A stretch of DNA of 32,399 bases from Actinomycetota bacterium (GTDB taxonomy: Bacteria > Actinomycetota > Actinomycetes > S36-B12): the NCBI GenBank assembly GCA_005798555.1, contig SYJA01000008.1, positions 1-32,399 on the forward strand. Direction: 5' to 3'. How positions within the stretch are numbered: position 1 is the stretch's first letter; every line of letters starts with the position of its first letter. Positions 15,466-23,881 of the stretch are shown here, one piece after another. The position numbers were made by a program, and so were the translations under genes. The notes below the pieces were generated by a model. It searched no databases and was not told the DNA's origin. It was given only the letters and a program-made list of their open reading frames with translations.

Positions 15466-17031
15466 TCAGCCCTTAATGATCTGTCGGAGTTCTTCGATAA
15501 CAAGTCTTCGGATCTCCTCGCGGAGGTCATCGGTTCCGGCGAATTCGATTGGAGCGGACGGCTGCGGTATGAATGGGGCACCCTCTAGGTTGGACGCGAT
15601 TGGGTACGCCGGCACGCTGCCCTGAGGGGCCGACCATGGGTTGAGATCAGTGAAGTCCGGCATGAGTATGGACTTATTCGAATTGTAGGCGATCAGCGTT
15701 CGGTTGATGAGGTGCTTTGGTTGCAGGTTTTCACCCACCGATGACTTGCCGAAGAACCCGGTACCGATTGTCATGGTTGGCGCCAGCGCCGTCTGGATAC
15801 CGGCACTGCCCAAACTATTTCCGACATTTACCACCACCCGCAGGACCGGGAGTGCGGATGCATAATCCATTGTCACCCGCGCATCCTGACTGTGGATCGC
15901 TGCACTGTGCCCACGCCCCGAGTTGCGCAACACTGCGCGAGCAGCCTCGATCCCCCGGGCAGCGCTCGAGACCGTCACCATCGCAAGTAGCGGGCACAGC
16001 TTTTCCTGTGCTAAGGGCTCCTCGGGGACGACCAGATCTATCGGCGCCACGAGGATCAGCGTTCCTTTTGGAACCTTGATATCACAGGCAGCCGCAATCT
16101 CTAGCGCGCTTTTGCCCACCCAGGCAGTGTCAAAATGCCCCATCGGAAAAATCAGGTCGCGCACCACGTCGACCTGCTCTGGACTCAGCAGAAAAGCGCC
16201 AGCCTTGGCCAATGCCACTGTGAAACCACTTGCGATGGCGCTCTCGACGATGAGCACCGACTCGCTGGTACAAAGTATTGAATTGTCGAAGGACTTGCTC
16301 GCCACGATGCTCTGCGCCGCCGCAGGAAGATCCGCGGACTTCTCGACAAGCACCGGGACATTTCCCGGGCCAACGCCAATGGCTGGGTTGCCACTGCGGT
16401 AGGCAGACCGAACCATCGGTGAACCACCCGTGGCGACAATGACATCCACTCGTTCATCCGTCATCAGCGCATTGATTAAAGGGATCGAGGGCTGCTCTAC
16501 AACCTGAATCACTCCATCAGGTGCGCCTGCGGCGACCGCCGCATCTCGCATGACATACGCGGCACGCGCGCAAACGCCTTTGGCGAAAGGGTGCGGGGAG
16601 ATGATGATGGCGTTACGCGTTAGTAACGCGAGCATAATCTTGCAGTACACGGTCGCAACGGGATTAGTAGATGGCGTGAGCGCAAAGATCACGCCAGCGG
16701 CTCGTGGGACTTCCACAATCTTGTCACCCTCGACGATTGTTGGGGTGACATAGTCATGGGACTCGTACGTATTCCAGATACCTACCGAGCAGGCAACATT
16801 CTTCAGAACCTTGTGCTCTACGACACCGTACCCGGTTTCCTGCACTGCCAACTCAGCAAACTCCCGAGCATGATTCTCGCCCGCGATCGCCGCCGCGTGT
16901 GCGATGCGCCGGACCGAATCGATGTCGTAGGTGGCAAATGCCCGCGACGCCCAGGTGGCGCGCTCCACCATGGCCCTCCCGCGCGGCACCCCCGCGGGTT
17001 CCATCGGCATTTCGACCAGCGTTTGGCTCAC
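15466..17031 (-). CDS. CoA-acylating aldehyde dehydrogenase of the microcompartment (PduP/EutE type)
   Basis: A 521-residue enzyme that should convert propionaldehyde, NAD+ and CoA to propionyl-CoA. The catalytic Cys254 lies in FDNSILCTSESV; the VATGGSPMVRSAYRSGNPAIGVGPGN region is typical of the acylating branch. The last ~20 residues (DDLREEIRRLVIEELRQI) form an amphipathic helix after a Pro-rich linker, the classic encapsulation peptide, here C-terminal as in RMM and other loci. GTG start overlapping the phospho-lyase stop (GTGA). Shares an operon with the shell genes. Confidence 0.94.
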   Translation of the reverse strand: MSQTLVEMPMEPAGVPRGRAMVERATWASRAFATYDIDSVRRIAHAAAIAGENHAREFAELAVQETGYGVVEHKVLKNVACSVGIWNTYESHDYVTPTIVEGDKIVEVPRAAGVIFALTPSTNPVATVYCKIMLALLTRNAIIISPHPFAKGVCARAAYVMRDAAVAAGAPDGVIQVVEQPSIPLINALMTDERVDVIVATGGSPMVRSAYRSGNPAIGVGPGNVPVLVEKSADLPAAAQSIVASKSFDNSILCTSESVLIVESAIASGFTVALAKAGAFLLSPEQVDVVRDLIFPMGHFDTAWVGKSALEIAAACDIKVPKGTLILVAPIDLVVPEEPLAQEKLCPLLAMVTVSSAARGIEAARAVLRNSGRGHSAAIHSQDARVTMDYASALPVLRVVVNVGNSLGSAGIQTALAPTMTIGTGFFGKSSVGENLQPKHLINRTLIAYNSNKSILMPDFTDLNPWSAPQGSVPAYPIASNLEGAPFIPQPSAPIEFAGTDDLREEIRRLVIEELRQIIKG

Positions 17032-18338
17032 CTTGGCCCCCGCAATGACTTGACTTCGGCCCAGGCCCTGCCAATGCTCACCTCGGTGCGATCCAGCAAC
17101 TCTTCCGCAATCTCGGGCTTCAATAGTAAGCCGGGCTTGTACTGTAGTACCCGTGGATCAAGGGTAGAAAAAATTGCCCACACCCCATTTTCGTACAAGT
17201 GGCGCATCACAAATTTCGCACCCTGCGGATCGTTGAACTCCAATCCAATGACCAAGCCGTTCTGCCGAATACCGGTAAACCAGTCCGGGTAGTCCGCCTG
17301 AATACGGCGCAGCCCCTGCCCGATGAAGTCGGACAGATAGTGGACCATGGACCGGGTCTCCGGTCGCGAGCAGATCTCCAGCGACTTGATCGCTGCCACA
17401 CACCCAAGCTCCGCGCCCCCAAAGGTAGAGATATGCCCGAAGCCGTCCTCCGTCAACCACCCGGCCGCGTGCTCCGCAACCAATACGCAGGCAATCGGGT
17501 ATAAACCACCGGAGATCCCCTTGCCACTAACCATGATGTCGGGTGCGATTCCCTCTTTGGTAATCGCCCACAATTCCCCGGTGCGCATCAGTCCTGTCTG
17601 CACCTCATCGGCGATGTAGAGGGCGTCGTACCGCTCGCACAGCTCCTTGACCTTGGGCAGGTAACCCGGCGCAGGCAGAGGGAAGCCAAAGGTGGCAGGG
17701 ATCGTCTCCATGATCACCGCTGCCACATCTCGATTTTGCAGTGCGCTTTCCATGGCTTCTAGGTCATTGAACGTAACGTTCGGGAAGTCCTCCGGATTGT
17801 CGGATAAGAAGAGCTTCGAGAAACGCTCGTCACCGGTACCAACCGCAAGACCGGTGTGACCGTGGTAGGCCTTGGTAATCGAAACCACCTTACGCTTTTG
17901 GGTTGCGTGTCGGGCCGTCTTGATTGCAATGTCAATGGCTTCGCCACCGCCGGACCCGTAGATGACCTTCGTCAGCCCGGTTGGAGCCGACGAAATCATG
18001 GCCTCCGCCAATGCGGTCCGGGCGAGCGCCGGGAAGTGGTGGTTGCCGATGTCGAAGTGCTGCATTGCGGTAGTTATCGCCTGCACCACCTCGGGGTTGC
18101 GGTGGCCAAGGTTGTAGGTGCCACCGTTGAGGTGGGTGTCAATGAGCCTTTTTCCGGACATGTCGTAGATGAAGTACTCCTCGCGTCGGTCAATCACGAG
18201 GGGGACACCGGAGTCGATCCAAAACTGTGTCTTGCCGGGGTTCCAATAAGCCTTGGCTTTGTCTAGGACTTCGGACTTGGAGGCAAAGGAGAAAACCCCA
18301 TAGTCATAGGGTGCCTCAACACTGGCTTGGTCCGACAT
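17028..18338 (-). CDS. Class III PLP enzyme, probable amino-alcohol-phosphate phospho-lyase
   Basis: A 436-residue fold-type I enzyme from the ATG at 18338 (the frame is open upstream to 18395, but that would cross the promoter region). Asp244 (IADEVQTGL) and the PLP Lys273 (SGKGISGG) are in place, with the GSGGGEA phosphate-binding turn at 128-134. Class III aminotransferases include the ethanolamine-phosphate phospho-lyases; in RMM loci the homologue eliminates phosphate and ammonia from 1-amino-2-propanol phosphate to give propionaldehyde. The kinase in the same operon supports lyase rather than transaminase. First gene of the leftward BMC operon. Confidence 0.88.
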   Translation of the reverse strand: MSDQASVEAPYDYGVFSFASKSEVLDKAKAYWNPGKTQFWIDSGVPLVIDRREEYFIYDMSGKRLIDTHLNGGTYNLGHRNPEVVQAITTAMQHFDIGNHHFPALARTALAEAMISSAPTGLTKVIYGSGGGEAIDIAIKTARHATQKRKVVSITKAYHGHTGLAVGTGDERFSKLFLSDNPEDFPNVTFNDLEAMESALQNRDVAAVIMETIPATFGFPLPAPGYLPKVKELCERYDALYIADEVQTGLMRTGELWAITKEGIAPDIMVSGKGISGGLYPIACVLVAEHAAGWLTEDGFGHISTFGGAELGCVAAIKSLEICSRPETRSMVHYLSDFIGQGLRRIQADYPDWFTGIRQNGLVIGLEFNDPQGAKFVMRHLYENGVWAIFSTLDPRVLQYKPGLLLKPEIAEELLDRTEVSIGRAWAEVKSLRGPR

Positions 18339-18552
18339 GGACCGACCATACCAAATAGCAGACCATTTGGCAAATATTGGTATTAAGCGGGTCACCGCAG
18401 CCTTTTGGGGCCAAGTTTGCCCTCAGGGATCTCCGAAAATAAATGCAACTGGCGTGGCCTTGTGCTTGACCCTGACAACTCATTGTGACAAAGTCGCGAT
18501 CAATGTTCTCCCCGGCCTAGGCAGCGCGATCGGTGCGCGGGATGGAAAACAA
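18339..18552. promoter_or_regulatory. Divergent control region of the BMC locus
   Basis: 214 bp between the two divergent BMC gene sets. It contains inverted repeats that could bind the GntR regulator: CCAAAT-N8-ATTTGG at 18351-18370, and GGTCC-N5-GGACC at 18329-18343 across the phospho-lyase start. A TTGACC at 18466 could be a -35 for the rightward set, but no convincing -10 is spaced to it. I see no cobalamin-riboswitch B12 box despite the B12 enzyme downstream. Confidence 0.45.
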
Positions 18553-20139
18553 ATGAGCGCATCTTCTCCCTCCGCCGAACCTGGCGACCACCAGATTTCC
18601 CGGGCCGACCAAGCCCGGCTCAAGGCCGGGGCTGTTGGACTAATTGGCGTGCTCTTCATGGCGGTCGCCAATGCGGCCCCGATCACCGCGATGAGTTTCA
18701 ATGTGCCAATTGCGGTTGGCTACGGAAACGGCATTGGCGTATCAGGCGGCTACCTGTTTGCCACCATCGTGCTGACCATCTTCACCATTGGCTTTGTGGC
18801 CATGGCAAAGCACATAACCACCGCGGGGGCCTTCTACGGATTCATTTCACATGGCCTCGGGCAGGTCATGGGAATGGCTTCTGGGCTGATCGCAGCCGTG
18901 GCCTACATCATCTTCGAGGCATCGCTCATCGGCGGTTTCGCCTACTTCGCCTCAGAGTATGTGCTGAAACCGGCCGGCCTGAATGTCAACTGGATGATCA
19001 TTGCGCTGATCGGGATCATTGCGATCGCGATCCTCACCTACTATTCGATCTCCCTGTCGGCGAGCATCCTCGGGATCACCTTGATCGGCGAGATCGTTTT
19101 GTTGCTGGCACTCGGTTTCTCTGTCCTGTTCAAGGGTGGCCCAGATGGCTTCATGTTCGCCGATACGGTACCTCCGCAAAATGCCTTCAACAGTCTGAGC
19201 GAAGGGGCCTTCGGGACCGGAGTTGCCGCAGGTGTTGCCGCAATCGGTCTCTTCTTCGCATTTTGGTCTTGGGTCGGGTACGAAACCACAGCGGTTTACG
19301 GCGAGGAGTCAAAGGATCCAAAGCGCAACGTTCCCCGCGCGACCCTGATAGCGGTCGTCGGCCTGGGGCTCTTCTACACCTTCATGTCTTGGATGGTCGT
19401 GGTCGGCAATGGCGCCGCCCAGTCGGTGGAGGTTTCAGCCGGTGCCGCACCCGTTGACCTATGGCTTGGTCTGGTGGGACAGAACCTCGGTGGTTTCGTT
19501 GAGGTGCTCTACAAGCTGCTGCTGGTAATTGGCTCATTCGCCTGTGCCTTGGCTTTCCACAATGCGGCCTCAAGGTACATCTACGCACTTGGGCGCGAGA
19601 GCGCCTTTGCGGCTCTTCGTAGAACCATCGGAGGGATCTCCCCCAAGCATGGATCGCCAGCAGTTGCCTCCTTTGTGCAGAGCGCGATCACCTTGGTGCT
19701 CTGCGTGCTCTTCTTGCTTTTCACCAATGTTTATGTGGAAGGTGAGGCAGTCCCGGAGTTGATTCCGTATGTGAATGTGTACGGCCTACTCGCGCTGATC
19801 GGCACCGCCATGGTCCTGATTGTGCAGACCATCACCTCTTTTGCCGTAATCGGGTATTTCTGGGTTAAAAAGGTGCACCGGGGCAATGTGATAACTACTC
19901 TCATCTGCCCCATCTTGGGTGCTCTTGGAATGCTCTATGCCCTATTACTGCTTTGGTCCAACCGGCAGTTCGCTGCCGGCCTGGCGGCAGACAGCCTGGT
20001 GTTCGCCTTGATGCCCGTGTACGTCATCGGGCTTTTCGTAATCGGCGCCGGCTACGCCTTGTACGTCAAGTCGAAGCGACCGAGCATCTACGAGGAAATT
20101 GGGCGCACCACCTTGGACGAGGCGCACGAGCGCGTGTAG
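18553..20139 (+). CDS. APC-superfamily amino acid/amine permease
   Basis: A 528-residue membrane protein of the amino acid-polyamine-organocation type, with about twelve hydrophobic helices. I use ATG 18553 (GGAAAA upstream) because the open frame before it crosses the promoter. The first helix region (LKAGAVGLIGVLFMAVANAAPI) and FAFWSWVGYETTAVYGEE in helix 6 are typical. Such permeases accompany RMM loci and probably import the amine or amino alcohol that feeds the pathway (inference). First gene of the rightward BMC set; a hairpin follows its stop. Confidence 0.92.
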   Translation: MSASSPSAEPGDHQISRADQARLKAGAVGLIGVLFMAVANAAPITAMSFNVPIAVGYGNGIGVSGGYLFATIVLTIFTIGFVAMAKHITTAGAFYGFISHGLGQVMGMASGLIAAVAYIIFEASLIGGFAYFASEYVLKPAGLNVNWMIIALIGIIAIAILTYYSISLSASILGITLIGEIVLLLALGFSVLFKGGPDGFMFADTVPPQNAFNSLSEGAFGTGVAAGVAAIGLFFAFWSWVGYETTAVYGEESKDPKRNVPRATLIAVVGLGLFYTFMSWMVVVGNGAAQSVEVSAGAAPVDLWLGLVGQNLGGFVEVLYKLLLVIGSFACALAFHNAASRYIYALGRESAFAALRRTIGGISPKHGSPAVASFVQSAITLVLCVLFLLFTNVYVEGEAVPELIPYVNVYGLLALIGTAMVLIVQTITSFAVIGYFWVKKVHRGNVITTLICPILGALGMLYALLLLWSNRQFAAGLAADSLVFALMPVYVIGLFVIGAGYALYVKSKRPSIYEEIGRTTLDEAHERV

Positions 20140-20155
20140 AACAGGTCACCAAAAA

Positions 20156-20184
20156 GGGGGCGCGTACCTTCGGGACGTGCCCCC
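20156..20184 (+). terminator. GC hairpin between permease and amidase genes
   Basis: GGGGGCGCGTACC and GGACGTGCCCCC pair with one bulged A and one G-U, closed by a TTCG loop, after an A-run but with no following U-run. Likely partial terminator or mRNA stabiliser, since the downstream genes appear to belong to the same operon. Confidence 0.5.
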
Positions 20185-20205
20185 GGCCATTAGCGGGGAG
20201 GTCAC

Positions 20206-21225
20206 ATGAGCACCTCAGCCGATACCTTGGCTTGGTCGCCCGATCCGGGCGCAGACCCCGCTGCCTATACCTACACCTTTGGCGGAACGGCTCCGGTGGC
20301 GAACTTGCGCCCCGGGCAACGGATCTCCACCTGGACGATGGACTGTTTCGGCGGCCGGGTACGTAGTTCCACGGACCTACCATCTTTGGTCTGTGACCCG
20401 CGGTACCTAAACCCACAATCAGGGCCCTTCTTCATTCAGGGCGCCCGGCCGGGTGACACTCTCGCGGTGCACTTTGTCTCCATCGAGCCGCGTGAGGCGT
20501 GGGGGGTGAGTTCTACAGTGCCGTTCTTCGGCGCTTTGACGTCCACGACCTTCACCGCCACCCTTCAACCCCCGCTACTTGAACGCACCTGGTTTTATGA
20601 ACTGGACCTCGTCGCTCGCTTGGTGCGCTACGCGGCTGTGGACACGTCCTTTACCGCTGCACTGCCACTTGACCCAATGCACGGGACGGTCGGGGTGGCA
20701 CCAGCGCTTGGTGAAGTTCGGTCGTCACTGACCCCGGGCGATTGGGGTGGCAACATGGACACCCCCGAAATGCGCGCGGGTGTCACTTGCTACTTAGGGG
20801 TAAACGTTGAGGGTGCACTCTTTAGCCTTGGCGACGGGCATGCACGCCAAGGTGAGGGGGAAGCGTGCGGGGTAGCGGTGGAGTGTGCAATGGACACTGA
20901 GGTGGTCGTAGATTTACTCTCGGGCCACACCTGCCCATGGCCCCGACTGGAGAGCGATGACTACATCATGACCACCGGTTCGACCCGTCCGTTGGAGGAT
21001 GCTTTTCGCATTGCGCATCAACAGATGGTAATATGGGTAGCCAAGCTGACCGGTCAGAGTGTGATCGATTCTTATCAACTAGTCTCACAAGCAGCGCTGA
21101 CTCCAATTGCGAATGTGGTCGACACCAATTACACGGTGGTATGCAAGTTCCCGAAATCACTACTAAATGGCGTGATTGCCATGGACGGGATGCACTCGCG
21201 GATGCGCGCCAAGGCGCGCTCATGA
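20206..21225 (+). CDS. Acetamidase/formamidase-family amidohydrolase
   Basis: A 339-residue protein of the FmdA/AmdA family. Characteristic parts are the N-terminal PGQRISTWTMDCFGG, GDWGGNMDTPEMRAGVTCYL at the centre and SLGDGHARQGEGE, which form the metal/active-site region. Such enzymes release ammonia from small amides. It has a strong GGGGAGG site and its stop overlaps the GlcG gene, tying it to the dehydratase operon. No role for an amidase in known RMM pathways is known to me; it may supply an acid or amine from an amide substrate (inference). Confidence 0.88.
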   Translation: MSTSADTLAWSPDPGADPAAYTYTFGGTAPVANLRPGQRISTWTMDCFGGRVRSSTDLPSLVCDPRYLNPQSGPFFIQGARPGDTLAVHFVSIEPREAWGVSSTVPFFGALTSTTFTATLQPPLLERTWFYELDLVARLVRYAAVDTSFTAALPLDPMHGTVGVAPALGEVRSSLTPGDWGGNMDTPEMRAGVTCYLGVNVEGALFSLGDGHARQGEGEACGVAVECAMDTEVVVDLLSGHTCPWPRLESDDYIMTTGSTRPLEDAFRIAHQQMVIWVAKLTGQSVIDSYQLVSQAALTPIANVVDTNYTVVCKFPKSLLNGVIAMDGMHSRMRAKARS

Positions 21226-21653
21226 GCCGGGTCCACCGGTTTGAAATTGATCTCGATCTCGCATTGCGAATGATCTCTGCCGCCCGCTCTGCCGCCGAGG
21301 AATTGGCTGCCTGCGTCTCCATCGCGGTGGTCGATGCCGGCGGCCAGCTGATCGCCTTCGCTCGAATGGATGGCGCTGAGATCGCCGGACCGGTTCTCGC
21401 TAAAGACAAGGCCTACACGGCCGTGGCCCACCGGACCGACACCGGTTCACTTCGCGAGTTGACCGCTCCCGGTGGGGAGTTCGCTGGTATGTACGCGGCC
21501 GACGGCGGCCGATACATCGCCTTCCCAGGTGGTATTCCCCTTTGGGATGACAACCGCGTTAGCGGCGGCGTGGGCGTTAGTGGCAGCACCGGTGCGCAGG
21601 ACGCAACCATTGCGCAAGCCGCGGCACAAATTTTTGATGCGGCCAGCCAGTGA
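21222..21653 (+). CDS. GlcG/HbpS-family protein (PduO C-terminal-like domain)
   Basis: A 143-residue protein from the ATG that overlaps the amidase stop. The pattern SIAVVDAGGQLIAFARMDGA...KAYTA and PGGIPL...SGGVGVSGSTGAQD is diagnostic of the GlcG/HbpS (formerly DUF336) domain, which also forms the C-terminal half of PduO and stands alone in many BMC and B12-dehydratase loci. It binds haem or small ligands in some relatives; its role here is unknown. Its stop overlaps the dehydratase start (GTGA). Confidence 0.9.
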   Translation: MSRVHRFEIDLDLALRMISAARSAAEELAACVSIAVVDAGGQLIAFARMDGAEIAGPVLAKDKAYTAVAHRTDTGSLRELTAPGGEFAGMYAADGGRYIAFPGGIPLWDDNRVSGGVGVSGSTGAQDATIAQAAAQIFDAASQ

Positions 21654-23881
21654 CCTTGGGCCGCTTTCGGTTTATGGATCAGCAACGGGTAAACCTCGAC
21701 GGCTTCGCAAAGCCCGATTCGGGACTCGGCATGATCGCCTTCAACTCACCGAGTGACCCGGAGCCCTCCCTAATTGTGGCAGACGGTCGGGTCACCGAAA
21801 TGGACTCAAAACCCGAAGTCGAGTTTGACATTATTGATCACTTCATTGCTCGGCATGGCCTTGATCTTGAGGTTGCCGCGGAGGCCATGGCTTTGGACCC
21901 GTTGCACTTCGCCCACATGTTGGTCGATCCTCGTACCCCACGTCCGGAGATCATTCGCCTGGCGGCCGGCATGACCCCAGCCAAGTTGGCGACATGCCTG
22001 GCCCTCCTGCGGCCCGCCGAACTTGTGCTGGCAATGACTAAATGCCGGGCGCGACGCACCCCAAGCAACCAGGCCCACGTGACCAATCGCTCGGACGATC
22101 CGCTGCTTCTAGCGGCGGACGCTGCGACGGCGGCGGCATTCGGATTCCGCGAGATTGAAACCACTGTGCCTGTCCTTGAAGACGCGCCGTCCAATGCGAT
22201 AGCGGTCAGCATCGGTGCGGCGGTCGGCTCACCCGGGGTACTCGTGCAGTGCTCAGTTGAGGAGTCTGTTGAACTAGAGATGGGCATGCGCGGACTGGTC
22301 TCATATGCCGAGACCGTGTCCCTGTACGGAACCGAACAGATCTTCATCGACGGCGATGACACGCCCTGGTCAAAGACTTTCTTAACTTCTGCATATGCAA
22401 GTCGGGGCATCAAGATGCGGGTCACTTCAGGGGGTGGTGCGGAGGCGTTGATGGGCGCCGCGGAGGGCTGCTCCATGTTCTACCTCGAATCCCGCTGCGT
22501 GGCCCTGGCGCGGGCGATCGGTGCCCAAGGAGTGCAAAACGGGGGGATCGATTCTGCATCGGTTGCAGGATCGGTCCCCGGTGGCGTCAAGAGTCTGATG
22601 GCCGAAAACCTCATGGTGATGGTGCGTAACCTCGAAGCTTGCACGGGCAATGACGCACTGATGAGTGAGTCCGACGTGCGACGCACTTCGCGGACCCACC
22701 CCATTTTCATCGCCGGCTCGGACTTCATCTGCAGTGGTTTCGGCTCGATCCAAAGGTACGACAATATGTTCGGCCCAAGTCAGTGGAACTCCGAGGACAT
22801 CGATGACTACCTCGCTATGCAGCGGGACTGGGGCGTTGATGGTGGGCTGCGCACCGCTCGGGAGGCAGATATCGAGGATCTTAGACGTACGGCCGTGGAA
22901 GTTGTCAGCGACGTTTACCGCTCGCTCGGACTCGCGAACTTCAGCGCCAAGTGGCAGGAGCAAGCGGTGGATGCCGCCGGTTCCAAGGATGTCCCGGCCG
23001 CCGATCTGATGACGCCGCTGCAGGCATCGAGGCTTATCCGCGATACAAATATCACCATGCTCGACGTCGTGCGTGCGCTCGATGAGTCGGGTCATGAGAT
23101 CATCGCTCAGCGCCTACTCGACCTGCTCAAGGCGCGTTTGAATGGCGACTACTTGCACACTGCGGCAATCTTCGATGAGAACATGTCCGTACTCTCCCTC
23201 GTTACTGATCCAAATGACTATGCAGGTCCGGGCACCGGTTATGTTCCCACACCTGAGCGGCAGTCACAGATAGATGCGATCCGCCAGGAGCGATCGGTGG
23301 CCGACCTCCAGAGTGACCAAGAGCAGGCACGATCTAACCGACTCACCGAAGGTCTGGCAGCCGAGCGAGGCATCGGGCCAAGGGATGTGGTGATCGGTGT
23401 CTCCCCGGCCACGGCACGCGAAATCTGGCGAACGCTCGGTGGCCTGATGGTCACCGAAGCGTTAGACGAACTGCTTGCGGGGCTCGAGGAGGAGGGTTGC
23501 CAGGGGCGGATAGTCCGGTTCCATGACACCGTCGATCTTGGCCTGATCGGCCTGAAGGCGGCCCGCCTTGCCGGGTCGGGCATCGGCATCGGCCTGCAGG
23601 CCAAAGGGACGGCGCTCATCCATCGACATGACCTACCCCCACTTGGCAACCTCGAGCTATATAGCGTGGCGCCCAGCCTCGGGCGCGCAGAGTACCGGGC
23701 CCTCGGGCTCAATGCCGGCAGGCACGCAAAGGGTGCGAGCCCGGAGCCGGCGCGCAACCCCTACTCCGACGAAGCTATCGAAGCGCGCTACCACACCTCG
23801 GTCGTCTCTTTGATGGCGGTGGAGCGGCAGTGCTGCGACTTAAATGCCCCACCCATCACACTGCACCTAGTGCCCTTATGA
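21650..23881 (+). CDS. B12-dependent diol dehydratase, fused large (PduC) and medium (PduD) subunits
   Basis: A 743-residue fusion. Residues 1-535 align with the PduC large subunit without gaps in the core, so even the numbering matches Klebsiella: Gln141, His143, Glu170, Glu208, Glu221, Gln296, Asp335 and Ser362 are all present, as is Phe374. Residues about 576-743 match PduD (DVVIGVSP...SGIGIGLQAKGTALIHRHDLPPLGNLEL). A ~40-residue polar linker joins them, without an obvious targeting helix. Two pocket residues differ: Ser301 is Asp and Gln336 is Ala. The enzyme should dehydrate a vicinal diol to an aldehyde by an adenosylcobalamin radical; the substrate range may be altered. Translationally coupled on both sides. 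Confidence 0.95.
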   Translation: MTLGRFRFMDQQRVNLDGFAKPDSGLGMIAFNSPSDPEPSLIVADGRVTEMDSKPEVEFDIIDHFIARHGLDLEVAAEAMALDPLHFAHMLVDPRTPRPEIIRLAAGMTPAKLATCLALLRPAELVLAMTKCRARRTPSNQAHVTNRSDDPLLLAADAATAAAFGFREIETTVPVLEDAPSNAIAVSIGAAVGSPGVLVQCSVEESVELEMGMRGLVSYAETVSLYGTEQIFIDGDDTPWSKTFLTSAYASRGIKMRVTSGGGAEALMGAAEGCSMFYLESRCVALARAIGAQGVQNGGIDSASVAGSVPGGVKSLMAENLMVMVRNLEACTGNDALMSESDVRRTSRTHPIFIAGSDFICSGFGSIQRYDNMFGPSQWNSEDIDDYLAMQRDWGVDGGLRTAREADIEDLRRTAVEVVSDVYRSLGLANFSAKWQEQAVDAAGSKDVPAADLMTPLQASRLIRDTNITMLDVVRALDESGHEIIAQRLLDLLKARLNGDYLHTAAIFDENMSVLSLVTDPNDYAGPGTGYVPTPERQSQIDAIRQERSVADLQSDQEQARSNRLTEGLAAERGIGPRDVVIGVSPATAREIWRTLGGLMVTEALDELLAGLEEEGCQGRIVRFHDTVDLGLIGLKAARLAGSGIGIGLQAKGTALIHRHDLPPLGNLELYSVAPSLGRAEYRALGLNAGRHAKGASPEPARNPYSDEAIEARYHTSVVSLMAVERQCCDLNAPPITLHLVPL

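Noticed and set aside
18337-18552. N-terminal extension of the permease reading frame back to 18337
   Set aside because: It would cross the divergent promoter region, has non-transporter sequence, and a better start with a ribosome site exists at 18553.
18339-18552. Cobalamin riboswitch upstream of the B12-dehydratase operon
   Set aside because: I looked for a B12-box-like element and a multi-stem leader and saw neither.
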